In this document: positions 1 to 9,445 of the stretch, in pieces
Position numbering within the stretch: position 1 is the first letter of the stretch
Layout of the letters: each line of letters begins with the position of its first letter
Source of the DNA: Heterodera schachtii
Taxonomy: Eukaryota; Nematoda; Chromadorea; Rhabditida; Heteroderidae
Length of the DNA stretch: 64,000 bases
Reading direction: 5' to 3'
NCBI GenBank assembly: GCA_023374025.1
Contig: SIJG01000022.1
Coordinates: 1,387,500 to 1,451,499, forward strand
Position numbers and translations under genes: made by a program
The notes under the pieces: model-generated
Databases searched by the model: none
What the model was told of the DNA's origin: nothing
What the model saw: the letters and a program-made list of their open reading frames with translations, nothing else

Positions 1-3000
1 TCGACGCAAACTTTTGGTTTTATTTTATAATAATTTTATGCAAATAAGGAAGGCCAATTTGGGCGGAACAATGGTTAAACAGACACAAAATTTTGTGTTG
101 TTTTGAAATGATAAAATTGAAATTTGGCGGCGTATAAAAAAAGGGGGGAAATTCGACGACCATTTGATTGCCGAAAACCATCAAACACAAATTGGTTGTG
201 ATGGCGCATCAATAATGAAGAAATGAACGAAACGAATGAATGAATAAATGTACGCGCCGATCGCCCCATCAAAACATTTGGGGGATTTAATGGGCAATTT
301 GGGAACAAAAATAAATAAATGCATACAATCAGCCAAATTCGATATGCGTTAAGCATTTGATTCATTTTATATATATATATATTAATCATCTAAAAGCGTA
401 AGATTTCGAGTTAAATTAATTGATAAACACTTAATATATTTAATAAAGAAATGAAAAAAGAAAAGAATTTATCAGAAATTCATTTTTAAAGAATTAAATT
501 TAAATTAAATTAATGAAATGTAAATTAAAATTTTGTTTTCATTAACTTTTAAATGAACCTTTGGCTTAAAGCTGTACAAATAGAACATATTTTTTGAAAT
601 ATTTGCACTGACAGGAAATGTTTGATAGGGTAAATTGCCAGCAGCTGGTGGAGGGTGGGGGGGACATCGCCAAATCCAAAAATTAAAAAACTGTCAGATA
701 ATAAATTGTATGCTTTTCCATGGTTAAGAGTCTCACATCTAATGGGCTCTTCTGAGACTTAATTTCATGAGTTCCAAGTTATTTGGCCACACTTTTCAAG
801 GGGTAAGGGCGGTGAAGACTTAATCGTCTCACCCCACTCCTTACTAATGGGTCAGTCAGTGCTTTACCAATTAAGCGTAATTGAATTAATTATTTTCGCT
901 TTTTTTATTATTACTAACTTGTTCTTGGGTAGTAAAATGCAAGTTTAACACAAATAAGCATAAAGTAAAAGAAATAATTTTTGGTTTGATTAACGCGGAA
1001 ACACTGCGATTGAATTGGGCGAACAATGTTCGGTTGGGGGGGGGGGACGAGGGGAGGGGGGGCTGACTAATGAACGACCAAATCGTTTATGGTGCGGGAA
1101 ACTTTCAGCCGTAAAACGAGCGGGGAAAGGCCGCACAAAATTGGCGAATTATTAAATTGGCGAATTTGGCGGCGGAAAATGAACGGAAAAGGTTTTGAAT
1201 TGCAGCGAACAAATTGCGATTAATTTTCCCATCCTCTGAACAGATCGACAATTATAATTTGATCATTTAAGTATTAATTATCATCAAATCTGTTGCTGTT
1301 GGGTGAATAATTTGGAGAAAATTAAAAAAGCAAAAAACCGATACATGTAATTATTTTTGAAACGCATAATTAATGTGTAACGGTTATGAGGAAAAAAGAA
1401 AAAAATATTGGTTTTCGATTCCCTTAAAAAATAAATATTCTTTAAAGAAAGATAAAATCTCTCCTGATACGGAAGGTTAGATCAAATATTTCGAAATTGT
1501 GTAAGAATTATTGAATGTAAAATAAAAATGAGAAATTTTACAACAGAATGAAAGTTCAATCATCAGTAATATTTCAATGAAAGTCGTAAACCTCTGCTGC
1601 TCTTGCAAAAGCATTCCTGCAGAGAATTTTGTGCTTTTTCTGAGGAAATCATTTCTGAAAAATTTCACAAATCGCCAGGGGATTTTTAAAATTTCATACA
1701 TTTAAAAGAATCGGTAAGAAATTTTTGATTTGAATCCCCACCCACGAAATTTTATATTTTTCACAGTCGGCTGATATTATTATTATATTATTTTTTATTA
1801 TTATTTAATACATAATGAAATGACTATGTGATGACTGATGATTAGAATAGATAAAATAAAAACTGCAGCGACAGTGATTTGAGATTAATTTATTTTTATT
1901 TTTCAAACAGTTATACTCATAATGTAGATTTAAAAAATTCTTTTTCTTTAACGAATTAATTTTAAAAATTAAAAAACTATTGACTAACTTTTTCTCATTT
2001 ATAAATATTTTTTGCGGCATGTTTTTTCAAAAAATCTTTTTAACGAAAGGCGCCGCCGGAGAATTTTGTATTTTGAATTTGTGATTTGCTGTACAAATTT
2101 TTATTTTCAAAAAATTTGTCCAACCCTCAAAAAATCCAGAACATTATAATTTCTCAGATTGCATACTTGGAAATTTATAGAAAATTGGAAAATCCAAAGT
2201 GGTCAATTCTGTGGGTTAACCATTAGAATATGTTATTAAATTATAAAAATATTTAATTATTATGAATTTTTAAGGCTTCTAAGAAAAGTTTCCTAGTAAT
2301 AAATTTTTATTCAAAAATGTTATTACTAGTTCGACCAATACCTGGAGACAGGCCTGGATTTTTCCTGATCCAGCCAGGTCCAAGCCTTTTTCAGCAACTT
2401 GGATTTTTACTCGGCTTGAATTCCTTGTTTTTAAATTTTTTTTTTTTTCGTATTTACCGTTTAGAGAAAGCCTGATGGTGCTCTATTTTTCAACCGCTCG
2501 AAAGTGTGGGCTCTGATTCAATAAATATGGCAGTCGAATTTTTCCATTTTATGTAAGTTGTTCGGGTTTTTTTTTTAATGCTCAAAAACGAGGCCGGGCC
2601 CCAATTCACATAAAAATTTTCAAAAATGGCCTAATTCAAAAAATTGACTATTTTTGTTCAAATTCTATTAACAAATTACACCTTTTTCCTAATTTTTCGG
2701 CGCCGGCTGGCCCAATCTTAGCATATTAAAAAATTTGCAAAAAAAAAAATCACCGAGAAAATATGATTGGTTTTGATTACTATTTTATGATTTTTTATTT
2801 TTTGAGACCAAAAACTAATAAATCTGTTAAAAAGCACATTTTTTAAAACAATTAATTTAACTTCTGACCTTATAATTTATTTTTAAAAAAATTCAAAAAT
2901 GCAGGTCTCGACAAGCCTCTGATTTTTGTCCTGGAAATGCAGATCAAGATCCAACAAGGAACCTTAGTCCAGGCACACGTTTTTTTTTTCAAATTATCGA

Positions 3001-3280
3001 ACTCTAATTATTACCGTTAGAATATTTTACAAAAAGAAATAACAAATAAAAGAAGAAAGAATTTATTCTCACAATTTAAAGGGAAAATGAGAATACTAAA
3101 ATGAAAGATTATACATAAAATGCTACATTTTACGATTTAAAAGAATATTTCAATGGTTTTTTAAATAAAATTTGTAAAGAAGAAAAAGAGAGGAGCCCCA
3201 GTTGGTTACTGTAGCGATATGGTAAAGACAGAATGGAATTGCTCTTCCTGCTGCTGGTGTTCTTTTTCCAACGATCTTTC
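1..3280. other. Intergenic stretch with repeat fragments and G tracts
   Basis: I find no gene I can support. There is an 11-G run at 1036-1046 followed by more G tracts to 1072, and a hairpin near 727-760 (AGTCTCA against TGAGACT). A half copy of the GC palindrome repeat starts at 2049. A region at about 2340-2980 has GCCTGGA-type motifs at both ends and may be an old inverted-repeat element. The methionine-led frame at 389..75 on the minus strand is unsupported. Confidence 0.4.
2049..2120 (+). repeat. GC-palindrome repeat, half copy
   Basis: GGCGCCGCCGGAGAATTTT is the right half of the hairpin seen complete at 8380, 15345 and 48604. It is followed by the AT-rich tail typical of the family, which ends near ATTTGTCC. 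Confidence 0.6.
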
Positions 3281-3324
3281 TCACCGCCGATCATGAACTC
3301 GTGGTAAATAGTGGTGAACACTCC
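3281..3324 (-). pseudogene. Displaced 3' end of the membrane-protein coding exon
   Basis: If the element and one copy of the 9 bp duplication are removed, the frame of exon 3 continues from the duplication at 3324 and reaches TGA at 3283..3281. It would add 11 residues after V294 instead of the 17 now supplied by the transposon. This suggests the pre-insertion protein had 305 residues. A further intron beyond this point (GGTGAGAAAG near 3276-3285 resembles a donor) cannot be excluded. Confidence 0.5.
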
Positions 3325-3334
3325 GGTGCTAGGA

Positions 3335-3542
3335 CGAAGTGTCAAAAGTATGGGTGTGGGCGAAGTGTCAAAAGTATGAGTGTGGACGAAGTGTCAAAAG
3401 TATGGGTGTGGGCGAAGTGTCAAAAGTATGGATGTGGGCGAAGTGTCAAAAGTATGAGTGTGGACGAAGTGTCAAAAGTATGGGTGTGGGCGAAGTGTCA
3501 AAAGTATGGATGTGGGCGAAGTGTCAAAAGTATGGGTGAGGG
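3335..3542. repeat. 26 bp minisatellite, left arm of the 3.3 kb element (8 copies)
   Basis: The unit is CGAAGTGTCAAAAGTATG plus eight bases; copies start at 3335, 3361, 3387, 3413, 3439, 3465, 3491 and 3517. Variant units recur every third copy, giving a 78 bp higher-order repeat. Because 78 is divisible by three, all frames stay open through it, so the open frames here are a repeat artefact. Confidence 0.95.
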
Positions 3543-4435
3543 TGATCAGAAGAGGCGGGTCATTTCAGTATGGAATAAATTAATTTAATTAATTAATATA
3601 TAATTATTTTATTTATAATTGAATATCAATCTATAAAATTATATTTGGCTCTATTTAAGTTTACACGACTACAAAAAAAGACACAACCATGTAATATTTT
3701 GATTAATTTAAGGCACCGTAACTTTATCAAGAAGCTTCCTAAATTCTTGATATCATTTGGTAGCCCTAAGTGTCCTTTATTTGCCTTTAAAATTTCAGAA
3801 AATTTGGTTGAGTTCCAAAAAAATTCTGTGAAATTTGCATGCCACAACTTTTTTAAAACCCAAGGGAAATTTTTTAAAACTTTATAGGGCAAATAGAGGA
3901 CACTTAGGGCTATCTAAAGATACCAAGATTGTTTAATTTGGGTGCTTCTAGAAAAAGTTATGGTGCTGATCATAAAATGATCATTTTTAAGGTGATCAAA
4001 TATCCAAACAAGTATAACTTTCTATATACAAATCGTAGACTCACCATTCCTAAAGCAATTCGGTAGCAAATTTTGTGCTCTTGCCATAGGCTTGCCCATT
4101 TTCTCTAGAAAAAATTTCCTAAACCCTAGGGATTTCGAAAATTTCCCCAATTTTCGGTGTATTTTGGGTGTCCCGGTCACTAGGAAGGAGTAATCTGATC
4201 AAGTTGGTGTAAGAGAATTTTGATCAGAACCAAAGTTATACATGCATGAATCATTTCAAGTTTTTAAATGAACTATAAAATAGTTTTTCAGGGTTTGAGT
4301 CAAGGCTTTTTGGGGGCACTGTATTTCACTCAGAAAAAAGTAATTTGTTTGGAAATATTAAGATAGTAAATCTAAATTATAATTATGGTCATCTAATTAT
4401 AAATAAAATAATTATATATTAATTAATTAAATTAA

Positions 4436-4441
4436 TTTATT
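4436..4441 (-). terminator. Candidate AATAAA polyadenylation signal inside the transposon
   Basis: AATAAA on the minus strand lies about 91 nt beyond the stop codon of the membrane-protein gene, within the inserted foldback element. It could serve as the 3' end signal of the truncated transcript. AATAAA is common by chance in sequence this AT-rich. Confidence 0.22.
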
Positions 4442-4477
4442 CCGTACTGAAATGACCCGCCTCTTCTGATCACCCTC

Positions 4478-4575
4478 ACCCATACTTTTGACACTTCGCC
4501 CACACCCATACTTTTGACACTTCGCCCACACTCATACTTTTGACACTTCGCCACACCCATACTTTTGACACTTCG
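4478..4575. repeat. 26 bp minisatellite, right arm (4 copies, inverted)
   Basis: Four copies of the same unit in reverse orientation; one is 25 bp through loss of a C. That one-base loss sets the frame in which the host gene reads into the element and stops at 4534..4532. Confidence 0.92.
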
Positions 4576-5617
4576 GCTCACCACGAACACTCCTCACATC
4601 ACTACTGTAGCTAAAGCCTGGCAATCTGTTGCTTGTGCTGGCACTTGAAGTTGGCGCCATTTCGATGTCATTGGCACCAGCCGAAGCCGAACTGGTCGAA
4701 GAGCGGTGACAAGCTCGGCTCAAGACGCAGCTGAGCAAAGCTAAAGCGATGATGCCCACGACGACAATGACCGAAATCATCATGTTGGAGTCGCGCTTTT
4801 TGCGTCTTCGTCTGCGCGACGAACCGTCGCTATTGGAATCTGTGATGAATTGAAAATTAATTAAAAATAAATGTTTAAATGATTAAACAATACTTTTTGC
4901 CAAAATTTCCATCGTCCCATTGTTTCCGTCGCCAATCGCTGCCAAAATCATTTTCAGAGTTTCGCGCTGATTTTGGTATGAATTTTGAGAGTTTTTTCTG
5001 TTTTCCTTTTCGTTTTTTTCATTTCCGTTTCTTTTCCAATTATTTTGGTCCCAATTTTTCGCCAATTTTTTTAAAATTTCAATTTTATTTTCATTTTTAT
5101 TTTTGTTTGCTGAGTCTTCAATTTGCTCCCATTGGATTTCCATGCGTTTGGCTAACAGAAACACAGCTTCGACCGCACTTTTTCTTAATCTCTCAACTGT
5201 TGCTTCATCACACACAGATTCTAATATTTAAATTATAATTATACTTTTTAAATTAATTATCCAATTCCCCTCATTTAGTTAATTACCACCTCTAATTAAT
5301 TTAATTACTCAATTACTTTCTCCTCTTTTTATTTCTCCGAGTTTTGCTCTTAAACTGAAGTAAATTTGGGCCAATTTCGCGTCTTCCCGTTCTTCGGTTG
5401 CTTCGCATTTTTCTATCACTTTGGCCATCGTTTCGTTTTGGTCTTCCAATTTTTGGATAAACTCGCGCAATTCCCCAGTGCCATCATTTTCTGCCAATTT
5501 TTGCTCATAAATTTGGCGTTCGATCAACGCCAAATTTTGGGGCTTTGATTTTACCACGGAAAAAATTGGTTGGGGAAAAGCAATGGAACACACAAAAAAG
5601 ACAATCGCCAGCAACAT
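4532..5617 (-). CDS. Three-exon gene for a secretory single-pass membrane protein (311 aa)
   Basis: I built this gene by joining exons 5617..5317, 5220..4894 and 4839..4532. Both introns (96 and 54 bp) have GT donors and AG acceptors in matching phase 1, and the joined frame is 936 bp with no internal stop. The product has a signal peptide (residues 1-20, MLLAIVFFVCSIAFPQPIFS), a charged, helix-prone ectodomain (about 21-215) with an Asn/Lys-rich part at 138-185, cysteines at 71 and 104, and N-glycosylation sequons at N61 and N201. A polybasic stretch (RRRRRKKR, 218-225) lies just before one transmembrane helix (about 229-249), followed by a Ser/Thr/Ala-rich tail. Residues 295-311 and the stop come from an inserted transposon. 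I chose the ATG at 5617 because it gives a clean signal peptide and follows a TTGCAG acceptor-like site. I do not recognise the family; the type I topology is inferred. Confidence 0.72.
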
Positions 5618-5647
5618 TTTAAGCAACCAAAAGAATGGGCTTTTAGT

Positions 5648-5654
5648 CTGCAAT
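5648..5654 (-). promoter_or_regulatory. Possible spliced-leader or 5' intron acceptor
   Basis: On the minus strand ATTGCAG ends 30 nt before the proposed ATG at 5617. Nematode mRNAs often receive a spliced leader at such a site shortly before the start codon. It could instead be the acceptor of an upstream cis intron, because the frame continues unbroken from the AG to the ATG. Confidence 0.35.
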
Positions 5655-6159
5655 ATTCGGCGGTGGCGATGGGATTTGCTGTGTAAAAAATTTGGAATTT
5701 TGACGGTATCAAATGAAACTTATCGTTTTTGAAAGAAAATTATGGTGACATTAAAACAAATGCATTAATAGGTTTAAAAACGAATTAAAGTCTTAATTAG
5801 AGAATTATTAAAATTTTTGAGCAGTTGAAAACAAATCATAAATTGTGAATAAAAATTAATTGAAAACTTTTTTAAATAGGCAAAGATTTACGTAAAAAAA
5901 AAGAAACAGAGATGACGAACTATGACACATTTCTAAGTCATAAAAACAGGATATCCGGCATTTGCTTCATAAATATTTTTATAAATGAATATTATTACAT
6001 TAAAAAAAATACACGCAACAGAACTTAGGGAATTTATGTAAAATATTAATGTAATAATTTATGTATGTTTACATTTATTTACATAAAATTATTAAATGTG
6101 CAATTACGTAAGCATTTCTTCATAATTTTCATAAAACAATTGAATATGTATGATTAAAC
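5655..6159. other. Upstream flank of the membrane-protein gene
   Basis: AT-rich flank with no coding signal. A perfect 12-base inverted pair (TATTATTACATT type) lies at about 5988-6000 and 6045-6058 and may be a remnant of a small inverted-repeat element. No TATA or initiator element could be singled out in such AT-rich sequence. Confidence 0.35.
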
Positions 6160-6893
6160 CGTGCTGAGCCGAACCGAAAATAGTCTCAGTGTGGGCGAAC
6201 CGAAAAATAATCTCAGTGTGGGCGAACCGAAAAATAATCTCAGTGTGGGCGAACCGAAAAATAATCTCAGTGTGGGCGAACCGAAATAGTCTCAGTGTCA
6301 ATAAAATATTTAAATTTAATACAATTCGGTATCGAAAAATAATAAATTTAATTAGACGATTATTTAAAAAATAAACTAAAAAAGAAAATTATAAAAGCAT
6401 TCCATCTCCGACCAAAAAAAAAATACATCGAAACGAAAATTTTCATTTCAAATCAATAAGACAAATAAGCTTACTAGAGGATTTTTAAATCTACTCATTT
6501 TCTTCAGAAATTTCACCCAATATTTGCGTAAATTATGATCTTCATTCATTTCTCCACAAATTTCATGCAGTTTTTCCCATAATTTTCCTTCATCCCTATT
6601 ATTTTTTACACTAATGTTACAATTCAAAAATTATTCAACATTTATTAATGGTACGAAAGCTAGCATTTATTTTGAGCAGAATTTTTGAAGAAAAAACACA
6701 TTGAAGAAAGTTGAACCTCGAAATTACATCATTTTAAATTTTAATGTTATTATAATATTTCAATTTAAAAAAATTGCTTTAAAATAACTAAATTTAAATA
6801 TTTTATTGACACTGAGATTATTTGCGGTTCGCCCCTACTGAGACCATTTTCGGTTCGCCCACACTGAGACTATTTTCGGTTCGACCTAGCACC
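6160..6893. mobile_element. Second foldback element with minisatellite arms, 9 bp target duplication
   Basis: TGATTAAAC is present at 6151-6159 and at 6894-6902, directly flanking the element. The left end reads CGTGCTGAGCCGAACC and the right end, reversed, GGTGCTAGGTCGAACC, matching the termini of the 3.3 kb element (GGTGCTAGGACGAA). Each arm carries a 27 bp tandem repeat containing GTGTGGGCGAA, a box also found in the other element's 26 bp unit. The interior is AT-rich with no transposase. Confidence 0.85.
6165..6299. repeat. 27 bp minisatellite in the left arm
   Basis: About five units of the form TCTCAGTGTGGGCGAACC plus nine A/T-rich bases. Two or three further units lie inverted at about 6808-6886. 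The open frames reading through both strands here reflect the unit length, which is a multiple of three. Confidence 0.93.
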
Positions 6894-6902
6894 TGATTAA
6901 AC

Positions 6903-8379
6903 ACTCACTTCTTAGTGGCATTATGCCACATTTAATAACCAATAATAATATGGAATCCAATGGAAAATGACAGCACATTTTTATTGATTTTAATTTAAAT
7001 TCATTTTCCATAAAATATTATTATATTGTAAATTTAAGATTTCTAATTTAAAAAAATAAATATAATTTTTTCAGCTTCGTTTTTTGTGTGGTTATAATTA
7101 GAGGATTGGGCCAGGAGATTCCGCATTCCGATTCCCAAATTTTGATGTATTTGAAACAAAGATTATGTATGATCCAAAAGATAAAACCCTTTTTTGATAA
7201 AAAAAATCATAATAAATACTCCTAACTAAATTCATTAAAAGTCACGGTGGGCGTCTGCTGGACCATCATATAATGTTCACAAATTTGGCAAAAAGTGTGC
7301 CAAAAATTAACGAAATGTTGACGCATTTTGGAAAAACTAAAAATTAAAAAAATACCAATTCAAGTTACAGAAATTTTTTAAATTTTTTTTTTTGGTCCTC
7401 CGTGGTCACCCCAGCAGAGGTAAGAAAAGGGTGCTTGGTCGTTTGCACATCTGCCACCTTGAGTTTTTTTCTATAAAAATTCGAAATGACTTTGTTCAGA
7501 AGCGCAATCAAACATTAGATCATTTATAGTTTAATAACTCTAAATGATTTCTCTTTATTTGCAAAAAATTTCGTTCGTTTCTAAATAAACTGTGACCAAA
7601 AATATTCAAAAAACGTTTTCTTAAAACATATTACTTTGATTAAAAGTAAAAAAAACATAAAATTAACAAGATCGAGTTCCGGATCAGAATTCCCCGGTTT
7701 CCAGGGTGAATGGTAAAACTTTTTAAATCTATTTTTTATATATTTTAAAATTAACATAGCAATATGAGTGTGCCATGTTGTTTTTTTGTAGCGCTATTTG
7801 GCTTTATGTTAAAAACTCAAAAACAAGGCACCTGAGTTAATATATCGGCAAAAAACCAGGTAAAATTTAAAAAAAAACAGCAACTTTTTTTAAAAAGGTT
7901 AAGATTGAAACGAAAATATTAAGGCAGAAAATTTATCGCAGCGGGATGGGACGGAATTTCGATTTTCTATTGCCAATCTCCGACAATGACTTGAAATGCC
8001 GATTTCTTTGGATTTGAGAAAAAAAATTTTTGTTTTTGCACAATATTTTGAGCAAAGTTTTGTTCAATGCTTATCTAATATTTATAATTGATCAATTCGA
8101 TCGAGAAAAAAGGGATGGTAATATATCAGGTTTTTATAGAAAATTTGCAGAATTAGAATGTCATGCCCAAAAAAATCAGATTTTAGGACCAATAATTAGA
8201 ACATTTAACAACATAACTTTAAATAGTTTTTTTCAATTTAATATATTATTATAATTTTTGTATTTTCGCCTAAGATGATCAATTTTACAATTTTGAGAAT
8301 CGGAATCAACAAATCCGATTTTTAACAATTTTTTGCAGCGAAAATTTTCAAAAACTTTAGGGGAACAAGGAGGGGGAGG
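6903..8379. other. AT-rich stretch, no gene seen
   Basis: No convincing exon. An inverted pair TCTGCTGG (about 7252) and CCAGCAGA (about 7411) is too short to define an element. The frame at 8030-8254 lies in low-complexity sequence and begins at a non-ATG codon. Confidence 0.35.
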
Positions 8380-8538
8380 CCGGCGGTGCTGATAGGCGCC
8401 GCCGGGAAAATTTTGAAGCTTAAAAATGTAATTTGTTAACATAATTTATCCAAAAACTGTCCATATTTTGTGATTTTGAACTAATTTATAAGAAAATAAT
8501 GCGTTTTTGGGTCTGGCGGTGCCGATAGGCATCGAAGG
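8380..8538 (+). repeat. GC-palindrome repeat, tandem pair
   Basis: A 26 bp hairpin at 8380-8405 (CCGGCGGTGC, loop, GGCGCCGCCGG) is followed by a tail with TTGTTAAC. A second, decayed copy (TGGCGGTGCCGATAGGC) begins at 8514, about 135 bp on. The same pair arrangement is found at 15345-15483. Confidence 0.75.
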
Positions 8539-8828
8539 AAAAAGACGTAGACAGCTTTGAAATCGTTGTGCCATAAAACTACCTAATAAGATTTAGAATA
8601 ATGTTTTAGGAATTAAAAAATAATAATTTTGATAATTCTTTTTTTGAAAGAAAAAAAGTCACAAAATGGCCAACTTTTGCGTCAAATTTTGAAAATTTTA
8701 TTGGAATTCTGGAGACGCGTGAAAATTTTTAGGGATTTTTTAAGAAAAATTAGCAAATGACAATATTTTTTAATTTAAAATTAAAGATCTTAATTGAAAA
8801 ATGGAGATTTTTCTAGTAATTGTTGTGA

Positions 8829-9007
8829 CTTCAATCCCGCGGGATCCCGCGGGATTGGTAAAATGGTCGGGAGGGATCCCGGTTCGGGATTCCGATGAAA
8901 TCCCGATCTCGATCAGTCCCGATAAATTTCAAAAATCGCTCGGGACGGATCCCGATGTCGGGATCCCGAACTTAATCTCGCGGGATCCCGATCCCGTCCG
9001 GTCTCTA
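8829..9007 (+). mobile_element. Small GC-rich element with GGGATCCC motifs
   Basis: It begins with a perfect 26 bp palindrome at 8832-8857 (CAATCCCGCGGGA and its complement) and continues with repeated GATCCCG words. It ends in CCGTCCGGTCTCTA. The same order, with the same palindrome, recurs at 24740-24842. TAGAGACCGG as a terminus suits hAT-like non-autonomous elements, but no matching left end or target duplication is seen. Confidence 0.6.
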
Positions 9008-9294
9008 CTATATATCATTTGAAGCCCTTTTTTTTCTCAATCGAATGCATGGTGAATCAGCCAGGTTGGCTTATTCACATTGAAAATATTTGCTTAAATT
9101 TTTTTATTCTCATCATTAGTTCAGATTTGAAGCGTTAAATTATTTTTTAAAATTTTTTCGAGTGAATTATATGATTTTAGGTTATTTTTATTCTTTTTTT
9201 GAAACATAAAAATAGCGATGCAAATTTTAATAATAAATAATTAATTTTATATATATTTTTTTTTTGAATTTCTCATGTAAATCATTTGTTTTTC

Positions 9295-9445
9295 TTATTC
9301 AAAAATTTCTTTGTTCAGTCTGTCCAGTATTGAGAGATCAGTTGCCTCGAGAGACAGAATGGCATTTTCCAGCACTTCGTTTGCCCCGTTCGGAACAAAT
9401 AATCGGAGACTGATAAAAATCTCTGTCTTTTTCGTTTGTAAAATA
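9295..9445 (-). CDS. Candidate terminal exon of an unrecognised gene
   Basis: On the minus strand a frame runs from a TTCTTAG acceptor-like site at about 9453 to a TAA at 9297..9295 without a stop. It translates to about 49 residues including LFVPNGANEVLENAI and SLEATDLSILDRLNKEIFE. The segment is clearly richer in G+C than its surroundings and has ordinary codon choice. A possible upstream exon near 9550-9600 would join in phase through a GTAAGC donor, but it is low-complexity. I recognise no domain. It may be a decayed exon, since 50 open codons can arise by chance in a GC-richer patch. Confidence 0.35.

Larger units (their letters stand above)
3325..4584. mobile_element. Foldback DNA transposon with minisatellite inverted repeats, 9 bp target duplication
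   Basis: The 9-mer GAACACTCC occurs at 3316-3324 and again at 4585-4593, immediately outside the element. The ends read GGTGCTAGGACGAAGTGTC (left) and, on the opposite strand, GTGGTGAGCCGAAGTGTC (right). Inside each end is an array of a 26 bp unit (eight left, four right), then an inverted-repeat block containing GATCAGAAGAGGCGGGTCAT, then AT-rich inverted sequence. A second inverted pair lies nearer the centre (about 3710-3787 against 3888-3965). No transposase is visible, so it is non-autonomous. The 9 bp duplication and long terminal repeats suit the Mutator-like superfamily, but that assignment is inferred. Confidence 0.85.

Noticed and set aside
75..389. A 104-codon minus-strand frame with a hydrophobic start
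   Set aside because: Its N-terminus is encoded by a TA dinucleotide run and no splice or homology evidence supports it.
3301..3588. Open frames with a 26-residue repeat (cysteine- and lysine-rich)
   Set aside because: They come from the 26 bp minisatellite, whose 78 bp period keeps every frame open, and they run through a transposon arm.
3335..6299. Regularly repeated units resembling a CRISPR array
   Set aside because: Units are contiguous with no spacers, lie inside transposon arms, and the DNA is eukaryotic.
7240..7425. TCTGCTGG and CCAGCAGA as ends of a small inverted-repeat element
   Set aside because: The pairing stops after 8 bp and the flanks show no target duplication.
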